From HyVt-337 sp964428895 (GTDB lineage: Bacteria > Planctomycetota > Phycisphaerae > SM23-33): a DNA stretch of 13,670 bases. Position numbers and translations under genes: made by a program. Below the pieces are notes generated by a model, which saw only the letters and a program-made list of their open reading frames with translations, ran no database searches and had not been told where the DNA came from. Positions within the stretch are counted from its first letter, which is position 1, and each line of letters starts with the position of its first letter. The stretch spans positions 1-13,670 of the forward strand of contig CAYRZU010000081.1 in assembly GCA_964428895.1 (NCBI GenBank), given 5' to 3'. Below, one piece after another: positions 1 to 7,097 of this stretch.

Positions 1-192
1 TAGAAGCGGCAACCTGACTCTCATTCACATTGGTACAGGAATCGGGGGCAGGTCATGGTCACCAGTACTTGAGCTGTCTGGATCCGTGTCCAATCCTAGT
101 GGAAGTGTCGTATTGCGAGGGCTTGAGTCGAAGGGGCCAGTGAGTATTCATGGGGGTAGGATCTGAGACAAGTTGCACGCCCTGCATGAGGG
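1..192. other. Non-coding left edge
   Basis: This stretch lies downstream of the leftward URO-D-like gene that ends at 193. I see no convincing reading frame, RNA gene or repeat in it. A five-base-pair hairpin (GCCCT/AGGGC, 179-193) overlaps the stop codon of the neighbouring gene but has no T-tract, so it is not called as a terminator. The partner gene on the left side is outside the window. Confidence 0.5.
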
Positions 193-1278
193 CTAGAGGC
201 GTTTGAGCCTGTCGACGGTTTCGCGGGCCTTGTCGAAGGAAACGACCGGAGGAAGCACGCCGGCCGAGGTCAGGAAGATCTTGCGGGTGTCGGGGCAGTT
301 GGCCAGGTCGGCGGCGACCGTTTCCAGGATCGTCTCTATCGGCGCCATCCAGAGCGTAGCGTTCGTGCCTCCCCACAGAGCTTTGCTCGGCATGCGGCGT
401 CGGCCGTCGGCGAGGGATACGTCGCCCAGGGGGTCGGTGGTGTAGGCCTCGTTGACCAGGGCGGGCAGGGCGTCGATGTCTTCCAGTAGGTCGTTCAGCG
501 TGCCGCACATGTGGTGAACGGGGATGATCCCCGCGTCGAGAATCCGTTGGCCGTATTCGCCCAGGTGCGGGCCGCAATACTTGTGGAACTGGGCGGGGCT
601 GATCAGTGTGGTCGAGGTGTTCTCGGTCAGCCAGCAGGTGTCAGCCACCTGGACAGGCAGATACACGTCCAAGTGCCGCAGATAATCGGCGTGCATCATG
701 TCGATGACTTCGTCGAACAGCTTCGGCTCGTCGACGGCTAGGTAGTTGGCATTCTCCGGCCCGGCGATGTCCTCGATCATATTCATCAGCGGCGTGGGCC
801 CAAGGCTAGTGCTGGTCAGCACGCCGTCGGCCTCGCACTGGGCCTGCTTTTCGCGCGACGGTTCCACGTCACCATCGAGTTCGTAAGTGGTATCGCGATA
901 CAGCCATCGCAACGCGGCCAAATCTTCGGCGGTTTCGACCATGTACTTGGTGGGGTGCCATCCGTTGACCGGATCGACGCCGTACTGTTTGGCCAGCACG
1001 CCGTCCGGCGTCTCGAAAATGTCCGTGGCCGTTCCGTTGGCGCGTTCCTGTCGGTAGGTCACGTGGGGGTTCTTCTGGTCGGCGCCGGTGCCGACCCAAT
1101 CCATCAGGTCACATTCGCAGGCCGTCAGCAGTTCGCGGGAACTCATGGACCGGTACGGTTCGGGCTGCGAGCCTTGCCACGTACCGTTGTCCATCTTCAG
1201 CCAGACGGGGAAGCGATCCACCTCGTCACCTCGGACGGAGGCGAGAATCCGCTCGCGACTGGTCATTGCATCGGCCAT
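193..1278 (-). CDS. URO-D superfamily protein (methyltransferase-like), HMCG motif
   Basis: A 361-residue protein of the uroporphyrinogen decarboxylase superfamily, which includes HemE and the zinc-dependent corrinoid methyltransferases (MtaA/MtbA/CmuA type). The N-terminus (TSRERILASVRGDEVDRFPV) is the usual family opening, in which a helix leads into a 'DR.P' strand. The zinc-site motif H256-x-C258-G259 is present. The third ligand Cys expected near the C-terminus is not: that region reads TSAGVLPP (337-344). The ATG at 1278 is supported by AAGGAG five bases upstream. It is divergent from three rightward paralogs across a 103-base gap, so shared control is likely. HemE is unlikely because the HemE N-terminal Arg-rich substrate loop is not seen and four paralogs are clustered here. 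The family call is firm; the substrate is unknown. Methyl transfer from a methylated compound is possible, but no corrinoid protein is encoded nearby. Confidence 0.85.
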   Translation of the reverse strand: MADAMTSRERILASVRGDEVDRFPVWLKMDNGTWQGSQPEPYRSMSSRELLTACECDLMDWVGTGADQKNPHVTYRQERANGTATDIFETPDGVLAKQYGVDPVNGWHPTKYMVETAEDLAALRWLYRDTTYELDGDVEPSREKQAQCEADGVLTSTSLGPTPLMNMIEDIAGPENANYLAVDEPKLFDEVIDMMHADYLRHLDVYLPVQVADTCWLTENTSTTLISPAQFHKYCGPHLGEYGQRILDAGIIPVHHMCGTLNDLLEDIDALPALVNEAYTTDPLGDVSLADGRRRMPSKALWGGTNATLWMAPIETILETVAADLANCPDTRKIFLTSAGVLPPVVSFDKARETVDRLKRL

Positions 1279-1283
1279 GGGTA

Positions 1284-1289
1284 CTCCTT
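1284..1289 (-). promoter_or_regulatory. Ribosome binding site for the leftward URO-D-like gene
   Basis: On the minus strand this reads AAGGAG, with five bases to the ATG at 1278. It selects that ATG over the internal Met at residue 5 (MTSRER), which would otherwise also look like a natural family start. Confidence 0.7.
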
Positions 1290-1301
1290 GTTGCGCGGGT
1301 C

Positions 1302-1318
1302 GGCCAATTTATCTGGCC
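1302..1318. promoter_or_regulatory. Inverted repeat in divergent intergenic region (candidate operator)
   Basis: GGCCA and TGGCC are separated by an AT-rich seven-base centre (ATTTATC). The repeat lies between the two divergent URO-D-like transcription units. Its size and location suit a dimeric repressor or activator site controlling both directions. The arms are only five bases and GGCC is common in this GC-rich DNA, so chance is a real alternative. No regulator gene is present in the window. Confidence 0.3.
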
Positions 1319-1331
1319 CTGTTGGGTGGGT

Positions 1332-1362
1332 ATTGTACCATGATGCGATCTTCGGTTCTCAA
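1332..1362 (-). promoter_or_regulatory. Weak sigma-70-like promoter candidate for the leftward URO-D-like gene
   Basis: On the minus strand TTGAGA (1362-1357) is followed after 19 bases by TACAAT (1337-1332). Each hexamer matches five of six consensus positions, but the spacer is two bases longer than ideal. It lies about 54 bases upstream of the ATG at 1278. This is a pattern match only. Confidence 0.25.
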
Positions 1363-1366
1363 CACC

Positions 1367-1372
1367 AAGGAG
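1367..1372 (+). promoter_or_regulatory. Ribosome binding site that fixes the start at 1382
   Basis: AAGGAG lies nine bases before the ATG at 1382. The same reading frame is open for about 290 bases upstream, overlapping the divergent gene, so this site is what decides the start. Confidence 0.7.
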
Positions 1373-1381
1373 CAAGCAGGC

Positions 1382-2635
1382 ATGGCAACTCAGACGTTCG
1401 AAATCTCCGCCAATGATCGGACCGTCGTTCGCGATTTGGCCAAGCGTGTGGCTGAAATCGCCGCCGATCCGCACCAGGGCCAGATGCGTCAGTTCTGGAG
1501 CAAGGTTAACCGCCTGGAACGCACACGCCCGCTGATTCTCCTGCACGACGCCACCCAGCACGAGACCGGCGACAAGGTCGAACGGACGTGCGAGTCCGAC
1601 GCCGCCTGGTCCATCGAGCATGAACTGCTCCATCGCATCTACCACTGGGAGCAGATGCGGGACGACGCGATCTGGGACGACACCTTCAACGTCGGCATTC
1701 CCGTCTCCCACGCCGATTACGGCATCGAGAGCCACTGGACCAGCCCGGACCACGTTTTCGGCGCCAGCCACATCGAACCGGTCCTCAACGGCGACGAGGA
1801 CCCGGAGGCGATGATTGCCATGCCGACCATGACCGTCGATTGGGACGAGGCTGAGCGGCGGCTGGCGTTCGCGTCGGACCTTCTCGGAGACATCCTCCGT
1901 GTGCAGAAGCAGGGCCTGATCGGTTACTGGTACGCCACGCTGGATGATTTCATCAGTTGGCGCGGTATCGAGAACATGATGATGGATACCGTCGATCGGC
2001 CGGAATGGCTGCACGCGTGGCTGGACCGCATGTGCGAGTTCAAGCTGAGTCAGATTCGCCAATACGAGCAGCTCGGCGTGCTTAGCCTCAATAACTCCGG
2101 CGACACCATCGGCTCGGGCGGTATCGGCTACACCGACCTGCTGCCGGCCGACGATTTCGACGGCGAGCACGTCCGCCTGAAGGACCAGTGGGGCCACGCC
2201 ACTACGCAGATATTCTCGGAAGTCTCCCCGGCGATGCACGAGGAGTTTGCCCTGCAGTACGAGGGCCGCTTCTGCGAGCCGTTCGGCCTGTGCAACTACG
2301 GCTGCTGCGAGCCGTTGGACCTGAAGGTCGACATCATCCTCAAGCACATCCCCCACGCCCGGAAGATTTCCATGAGCCCCAAGGCCAACGTCGCTCGCGG
2401 GGCCGAAAGCCTCGGCAAGCGGGCGATCTTCTCCTGGAAGCCCAACCCCGCGTGGCTGGGCATGCCGTCCTGGGACCTGGATTGGCAGAAAGCCCAGCTC
2501 CGCGACGCCTTCGAGAAGACCAAGGACTGCGTGGTCGAGGTCGTGATGAAGGACTTGCACACCGTTCGCGGCGAAATCAGCCGCATGAGCGACTGGATCA
2601 AGGCGGCCAAGGAAGTGTCCGAGGACTTCGCGTAG
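1382..2635 (+). CDS. URO-D superfamily protein with YGCCEP motif
   Basis: A 417-residue protein, longer than classical HemE (about 350), belonging to a divergent URO-D-like branch common in anaerobes and Planctomycetota. The start at 1382 is chosen because AAGGAG (1367-1372) precedes it by nine bases; the open frame extends further upstream without a better site. Visible landmarks are a LILLHDAT strand near residues 51-58, an acidic and aromatic middle region, Y306-G307-C308-C309-E310-P311 in the place where zinc-dependent members carry H-x-C, and a following SWKPNP segment at 351-356. The Cys pair and Glu could form an altered metal site; this is inference. It is the first gene of a three-gene rightward operon (23 bases to the next gene). 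No signal peptide or membrane segment is seen, so it should be cytoplasmic. The substrate is unknown. Confidence 0.8.
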   Translation: MATQTFEISANDRTVVRDLAKRVAEIAADPHQGQMRQFWSKVNRLERTRPLILLHDATQHETGDKVERTCESDAAWSIEHELLHRIYHWEQMRDDAIWDDTFNVGIPVSHADYGIESHWTSPDHVFGASHIEPVLNGDEDPEAMIAMPTMTVDWDEAERRLAFASDLLGDILRVQKQGLIGYWYATLDDFISWRGIENMMMDTVDRPEWLHAWLDRMCEFKLSQIRQYEQLGVLSLNNSGDTIGSGGIGYTDLLPADDFDGEHVRLKDQWGHATTQIFSEVSPAMHEEFALQYEGRFCEPFGLCNYGCCEPLDLKVDIILKHIPHARKISMSPKANVARGAESLGKRAIFSWKPNPAWLGMPSWDLDWQKAQLRDAFEKTKDCVVEVVMKDLHTVRGEISRMSDWIKAAKEVSEDFA

Positions 2636-2658
2636 ACCCATCTCACAAGGCGCCATCG

Positions 2659-3813
2659 ATGAGAACACAACTGCTCGAGTCGTTCCGGACGAAGCACGTT
2701 ACGCAGCGAATCCACATGCCGCTGTTGGTGCATGACTTCTTCGAATCGCTGCCGGACTACGACGAGTTGTTGCGGGCCGATACCAAGGAGTTCGACGCCG
2801 ACGGCACGCCATCGCTGGGTGATCGATTCCGGTACTTCCTGGGTGAAGATGGCATTCGTTTTCGCCTGGCATTCGGTGAGCGGATTGGGGCGGCGTTTCT
2901 CGGGTGGTGTCAGGGCTGGGCGGTCAATTCGACCATCGATGCCAGCGTGACCGGCGAGACGATCGAGGACGGCCTCAAGTCGACCTACATCACCAAGACG
3001 CCGGTCGGGGAGATTGTCTCCAGGCGTGAGATCTCGCCGATTTCGCACGTCAGCTACGTTACCGAACGACCCCTCAAGACGCTCGACGACCTGAAGGTGT
3101 TTCGATACGTCACCGAGGCGACGAGTTTCGAGCCCAATTACGAGGGCGGCTTTGCGAATCTGGAGCTGATGGGCGAGGCGGGCATCTTCTGCGGGGCGGG
3201 GTTTTCCCTGCCTTTCCACGAACTGTTGTATTTGTTCGAGGCGGAGGATTTTCTGGTTATGAGCTTCGACATGCCGCAAGAGGTCCTGGATGTGATGGAC
3301 CTCATGCACGCCAACAACCTCGAGGCGGTCAAGATCCTGGCGGCCTCGCCGTTCCAGGTGTTCGACCACGAGACCATGTGGGACGCCCGGCAAATATCGC
3401 CCAAGATTCACAACGAGTACTACGTGCCGTTCCAGACCGAGTACAACGCCCTCTTCCACGAAGCCGGCAAGCTGTGTTTCGACCACGCCAGCGGGCAGGA
3501 TATCACGGCGTTCCTGGCGGGCATCGAGGCGGCCGAATTCGACATCATGTACGGGCTGCACCTGGGGGACCAGAACGTCGACCAGATGGTCGATCTGCAG
3601 AAGCGATGGGACGGCCGAATCGTCGGCATCCCCGGGCCGGACCCCGATTACCTGCGGCGAATGACAGCCGAGCAGGTGCGGCGCCTGTGCGGCGAGTTTA
3701 TCGCCAAACTGGGCGACCAGAAGGTGATCATGGGGTCGTCCGACGCCATGGTGCCTTTCACGCCGGTTGAGAATCTGATCGCCGAGTCCGAAGCGCTGGC
3801 CGCGGCCGAATGA
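2659..3813 (+). CDS. URO-D superfamily protein, metal motif degenerate (HASG)
   Basis: A 384-residue URO-D-like protein. The frame is open upstream to about 2188, but that part is a shadow of the preceding gene. The start at 2659 (MRTQLLESFR) follows the preceding stop by 23 bases and has a weak AAGG about eight bases upstream. Family features are the core strands around 170-185 and the MGSSDAMVPFTP C-terminal segment (358-369). At the zinc-site position it reads D275-H276-A277-S278-G279, so the usual H-x-C-G has Ser for Cys. The C-terminal Cys ligand is also absent. It either binds metal differently or works without zinc. Its stop overlaps the next gene's start (ATGA, 3810-3813), which points to coupled translation and a joint role. 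The family call rests on overall pattern and is less secure than for the next gene. The substrate is unknown. Confidence 0.75.
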   Translation: MRTQLLESFRTKHVTQRIHMPLLVHDFFESLPDYDELLRADTKEFDADGTPSLGDRFRYFLGEDGIRFRLAFGERIGAAFLGWCQGWAVNSTIDASVTGETIEDGLKSTYITKTPVGEIVSRREISPISHVSYVTERPLKTLDDLKVFRYVTEATSFEPNYEGGFANLELMGEAGIFCGAGFSLPFHELLYLFEAEDFLVMSFDMPQEVLDVMDLMHANNLEAVKILAASPFQVFDHETMWDARQISPKIHNEYYVPFQTEYNALFHEAGKLCFDHASGQDITAFLAGIEAAEFDIMYGLHLGDQNVDQMVDLQKRWDGRIVGIPGPDPDYLRRMTAEQVRRLCGEFIAKLGDQKVIMGSSDAMVPFTPVENLIAESEALAAAE

Positions 3814-4919
3814 CCATGACGCCGCGAGAGCGATTGCTGACGACGATGCGCGGCAAGCTGGCTGATCGTGTCCCGCTGGTGCTGGAGCATTTCCATTGCG
3901 CCAGTCCGACCGACTTCAGCGACCCCGGGCAGCGTGAGATTGCAGGACGTATCTACGACAAGATTCACCATGCCTTGGGCGTTCCAACCGGCCTGAACCG
4001 CTATTTGGTGACCGATCCGCGGCACATGACAGAGGTCTCGCGTGAGGAGCAGGGGGGCATGCTTCATGTCACGTCGGAAATCCAGACGCCAAGAGGCGCG
4101 CTGACGGCCATCGTCGAATACAACGAACTGACGGATACCCAATGGACGATCCGCTATCCGGTGCAATCGCGCGAGGATATCGAGGCGATTCGGGCCTGCT
4201 CGTGGGAGGTCCCGGCTGAGGCGGCGCCGCCGGACCTGACCGATCCGCCGGCGTGGTTTGCCGAACGGGGCATCACGTGGCTGATGGTTAACTCGCCGAT
4301 GGTGTGTGTGGCGGGCATGATGCCCCGAGAGATGTTTCTTCAGCTGTGCGTGACGGATTTGCCGCTGCTGAGAGACCTCACCGCGATCTGCATGGAGCGA
4401 TCCCTGGCCGTGATGGACGTGGTCTTGGCGGCAGAGAATGTCGACTACGTTTGGATGGGCGGCTGTGAGTGGGTCACGCCGCCGATGGCCGGGCCGAACG
4501 TCTACGCCGAACTCGTCCAGCCTTTCGAGACGCCCGTCATCGAACGCGCCCACGCCGCCGGGGCCGTCGCCCACGTCCACTGTCACAGCAACATCCGCTC
4601 CACGCTGGAACTCGTGATCGAACGAGGGGCCGACTTCATCGAGCCGTGCGAGCCGCCGCCGGACGGCGACATTACTTTCGCCGAGGCCAAGGCCATCGCG
4701 GCGGGCCGGATCACACTGGGCGGGAATGTGGAAGCACGCGTGTTGGAGTGCGACGGTGTTGATTCGGCCGAGGCGGCCTGCCGAGCGGCGTTCGAAGGCG
4801 GCAAGGAGCGGATGGTCTTCCAAACCACAGCCGGCCCCTATTGCGAAATGACGCCGCGGATGGTGACCAACTATCACCGGCTGATCGACGTGTGGGCGCA
4901 GCTCTCGGCGATTCCGTAG
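3810..4919 (+). CDS. URO-D superfamily protein, HVHCHSN motif
   Basis: A 369-residue protein with the typical URO-D/methyltransferase layout. It opens with TPRERLLTTMRGKLADRVPL, has a V-x-x-GG strand region (214-219), then H255-V-H257-C258-H259-S-N261. This is followed by the EPCEPPP segment (278-284), a GGNVEARVLE strand (304-313) and a C-terminal QTTAGPYCEMT region with C345. H257 and C258 (or H255 with H257 and C258), together with C345, are reasonable zinc ligands; this is the most canonical of the four paralogs here. The start ATG at 3810 overlaps the upstream stop. Its end is nine bases from the end of the convergent permease gene. The context suggests the third subunit or enzyme of a three-gene set. 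Corrinoid- or folate-linked methyl transfer is possible, but no partner gene is present to confirm it. Confidence 0.85.
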   Translation: MTMTPRERLLTTMRGKLADRVPLVLEHFHCASPTDFSDPGQREIAGRIYDKIHHALGVPTGLNRYLVTDPRHMTEVSREEQGGMLHVTSEIQTPRGALTAIVEYNELTDTQWTIRYPVQSREDIEAIRACSWEVPAEAAPPDLTDPPAWFAERGITWLMVNSPMVCVAGMMPREMFLQLCVTDLPLLRDLTAICMERSLAVMDVVLAAENVDYVWMGGCEWVTPPMAGPNVYAELVQPFETPVIERAHAAGAVAHVHCHSNIRSTLELVIERGADFIEPCEPPPDGDITFAEAKAIAAGRITLGGNVEARVLECDGVDSAEAACRAAFEGGKERMVFQTTAGPYCEMTPRMVTNYHRLIDVWAQLSAIP

Positions 4920-4928
4920 CAATCGGGG

Positions 4929-6794
4929 CTAGGTCTGACGCTTACGGCGGCTCAGCAGCACCAGGTCCCGCAAATGCTCTGGGCCTTGTGCAGCCAGCCA
5001 CTGATGTTCAAATTCCTTTTCTTCTGCGACCTGAGCGATGGCCATCAGCGCCCGCAGATGGAAGTTCCGTTCGTCGCGCGTGCCGATCAGAATCACGCCG
5101 GCCCGGACGGGCTCCTCGTGGCCGGGGAACAAGACGCCGTCGACCGAGCGAACCAGCACGATTTCAAAGCGCCCTTCGCCTTCGAGGATGACGTGAGGAA
5201 TCGCCAAGCCCGGGCGAACCACGGTGGACGTGTCAGCCTCGCGGGCCTCGAAGAGTTCGACCAATTCCGTTTCATCCATGCCCAGCCGTTCCGACAACGA
5301 CACCGCTACTTCGTGGAACATCTGGTGGCTGGTCATTTCGCCGGGCAGGTCCAGGATGGGGCACTTCTGGATGAGTTGGTCGAACCGGTCGTGAACGACC
5401 TGATCCCGCTCCAGGGCCATTTCGCGGAGTTCGTCCTCCAGTGTGCTACGGTACATCTCCTTGGTCACGGCGCTGCGGACCATGTAGACGAAGGCGCTTT
5501 CGCGGTCGGTCCGCGGGCGAACGTAAATGACGAACCACACGATCGAGCCGACAAAGAAGAACACCGTGGTCAGCAGCGGCACGGCCTTCATGGTCAGGCT
5601 CATGTTGATGATCAGGAAGGCGTAGATCGCGATGCCGCCGATCTGGACCCACGGGTAGCCCGGGCTGCGGAACAGAGGCCGATAGTTCTGAAGCTTACTG
5701 GACCGCATGATGATGACGGCCAGGTTGGATAGCAGGAATAGCAGAAGCATCATGGTGCTGGCAAACTTGACCAGCGAGGGAATGTCCAGCAGCACCAGCA
5801 CGGCGATCATGAAGGCCGCTGTTGCGAACACGCTGATGTAGGGGGTGCCGAAGCGTGGTGAGACTATTCGGAAGAAGGAAGGTAGGAGGCCGTCGCGACT
5901 CATCGCCAGTGGCGCGCGGGATGCAGTCAGGATGCCACCGTTGGCGGTTGTGACGAAAGCCAATATCGCTGCGGCCGCCAGGATGTAGACCCCGGGAAAC
6001 CCCAGGAACGTGCCGGCGGCTTGGCTAAGGGGCGTGTAGTTGTCTTCTGTCAGTGCCTCTCTTGGGAGGACGCCCTGGACGACAAACGTAGCGGCGATAT
6101 AGACCAGAGCGACCACCAACAAAGCCAGCAACATGCCGCGGGGGATACTGCGCCCGGGGTTCCGCACCTCTCCGGCGATGGAGGCGACCTTGGTCAGGCC
6201 GCCGAAGGATACGAACACAAGCCCGGCGGTAGCAAAGACTTTCCATCCTTTGTCCATGAAGCCCTTGACGGACTCATGCTGGACTTCGGGTAAGCCGCGC
6301 ACGACGAAGAAGCCCAGGATCCCCAGCAGGATTACGACCATGATGATCTGCGCCCGTCCAGTGTGCTTGACGCTGACGGCGTTTAGTCCGGCGAATACTA
6401 CGCAGCAGGTGACGGGTACGGCCTTTAAGGTGATCCAGTCGGGGGCTTCAAAGAAATACGCGGCAAAGGCCCCAATGCCGACCAACGCGAACGCGCTTTT
6501 CAGGGCGATACTCAGCCAGGCGGCGAATCCCGCAAAAGTGCCCGGCAGGGCGCCCATGGAACGCTCGATATAGAAATAGCTGCCTCCGCTGCGGGGCATC
6601 GCTGTGGCCAGTTCCGCTTTGGACAAGGCCGTGGGAATGGCCATCGCCGCGGCCAGACCGTAAGCGATGACCATGGCCGATCCAGCCATACTGTAGGCAA
6701 GGGCGGGTAACACGAACAGACCACTGCTGATCATCGCGCCGGCCGCGATACAGAAGACATCCCAGAATCCCATCTTGCGTTCGAGCTTAGCCAT
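4929..6794 (-). CDS. APC-family amino-acid permease fused to PTS EIIA (type 2) domain
   Basis: A 621-residue membrane protein. Residues 1 to about 428 form an amino acid-polyamine-organocation transporter with about twelve hydrophobic segments. The TM1 motif GAMISSGLFVLP (19-30) is the family's substrate and helix-break signature, and MPRSGGSY (66-73) follows TM2. A charged linker (about 428-475) leads into a PTS EIIA type-2-like domain (about 475-615). That domain contains LAIPHVI with H534, the expected phosphorylation site, and H579 in a FHLRAL segment as in the family. The domain probably tunes transport in response to phosphorylation state; it is unlikely to act in sugar phosphotransfer, because no EIIB/EIIC genes are nearby. 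The ATG at 6794 lacks a strong ribosome site. A promoter candidate sits just upstream. The transported substrate cannot be read from the sequence; amino acids or amines are likely. Confidence 0.9.
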   Translation of the reverse strand: MAKLERKMGFWDVFCIAAGAMISSGLFVLPALAYSMAGSAMVIAYGLAAAMAIPTALSKAELATAMPRSGGSYFYIERSMGALPGTFAGFAAWLSIALKSAFALVGIGAFAAYFFEAPDWITLKAVPVTCCVVFAGLNAVSVKHTGRAQIIMVVILLGILGFFVVRGLPEVQHESVKGFMDKGWKVFATAGLVFVSFGGLTKVASIAGEVRNPGRSIPRGMLLALLVVALVYIAATFVVQGVLPREALTEDNYTPLSQAAGTFLGFPGVYILAAAAILAFVTTANGGILTASRAPLAMSRDGLLPSFFRIVSPRFGTPYISVFATAAFMIAVLVLLDIPSLVKFASTMMLLLFLLSNLAVIIMRSSKLQNYRPLFRSPGYPWVQIGGIAIYAFLIINMSLTMKAVPLLTTVFFFVGSIVWFVIYVRPRTDRESAFVYMVRSAVTKEMYRSTLEDELREMALERDQVVHDRFDQLIQKCPILDLPGEMTSHQMFHEVAVSLSERLGMDETELVELFEAREADTSTVVRPGLAIPHVILEGEGRFEIVLVRSVDGVLFPGHEEPVRAGVILIGTRDERNFHLRALMAIAQVAEEKEFEHQWLAAQGPEHLRDLVLLSRRKRQT

Positions 6795-6814
6795 GTGAAT
6801 GGTCCCGCCGCTTC

Positions 6815-6843
6815 ATTATGCACCGTAGCGGGGATCCTAACAA
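6815..6843 (-). promoter_or_regulatory. Sigma-70-like promoter candidate for the permease gene
   Basis: On the minus strand TTGTTA (6843-6838), a 17-base spacer and CATAAT (6820-6815) match the consensus at 4/6 and 5/6 positions with ideal spacing. A start near 6808 would leave only about 14 bases of leader before the ATG at 6794. That fits the absence of a clear Shine-Dalgarno sequence there. Confidence 0.45.
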
Positions 6844-6925
6844 TCATTGGCCGTGATTTTGCTGAAATCGGCCTACAATGGAAGACAGTCTTCGGATTTT
6901 GGTTCAGAAAGTAAGGGCCAGCACA

Positions 6926-7072
6926 ATGTGTTTGAAGGGCAAGAAAGAAGCCAAAGCCAAGCCGGGCAACTTCCGCTGTAAGAAATGCGGGGCGGTAAGC
7001 AAAAAGAAGAAACGCCTTTGCGATCCCAAGAAGATCAAGAAAGGCAAGAAGGATAAGAAGAAGGACAAGTAG
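6926..7072 (+). CDS. 48-residue Lys-rich, four-Cys small protein (putative zinc-binding)
   Basis: A very small basic protein with 21 Lys in 48 residues and four Cys: C2, C18, C21 and C32. The C18-x2-C21-G knuckle within FRCKKCG and the later C32 look like half a zinc ribbon, with C2 as a possible fourth ligand. The tail (35-48) is almost pure Lys/Asp/Gly. The start at 6926 is preferred because AAGGG lies eight bases before it. An in-frame ATG at 6878 would add sixteen residues that lack the composition of the rest and has no ribosome site. Codon choice and the AAG-rich tail fit a real expressed peptide, not noise. The tail could bind nucleic acid or another polyanion; that is inference. I do not recognise a characterised family. 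It is transcribed divergently from the permease and ends twelve bases from the convergent Gfo/Idh-like gene. Confidence 0.65.
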   Translation: MCLKGKKEAKAKPGNFRCKKCGAVSKKKKRLCDPKKIKKGKKDKKKDK

Positions 7073-7097
7073 CCGCCCGGCCGACTAGGCCAGCGGC
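7072..7097. terminator. GC-rich hairpin between convergent genes (candidate bidirectional terminator)
   Basis: GCCGC (7072-7076) pairs with GCGGC (7093-7097), and an inner GGCC/GGCC pair encloses the loop GACTA. The hairpin spans the stop codons of both converging genes (7070-7072 and 7085-7087). It has no T-tract on either strand, so it would act as a weak or factor-assisted terminator or an mRNA end-protector. Chance formation in GC-rich DNA is possible. Confidence 0.3.

Noticed and set aside
179..193. Hairpin GCCCT-GCATG-AGGGC after the first URO-D-like gene
   Set aside because: It has only five base pairs, overlaps the stop codon and is not followed by a T-tract, so it is not a convincing terminator.
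1226..2668. A long minus-strand open frame (480 codons) across the second URO-D-like gene
   Set aside because: It is antisense to a gene with clear family motifs and a good ribosome site, and its translation is low in complexity with no recognisable domain. Such frames arise from codon bias in GC-rich DNA.
193..4919. Naming any of the four URO-D-like genes hemE
   Set aside because: Four clustered paralogs with divergent metal motifs and no heme biosynthesis neighbours do not fit HemE, which needs no zinc-type HxC site and is normally single copy.
6874..6879. TACAAT as -10 box for the small Lys-rich gene
   Set aside because: No -35 element occurs at 16-18 bases upstream; the nearest TTG motif is 21 bases away.
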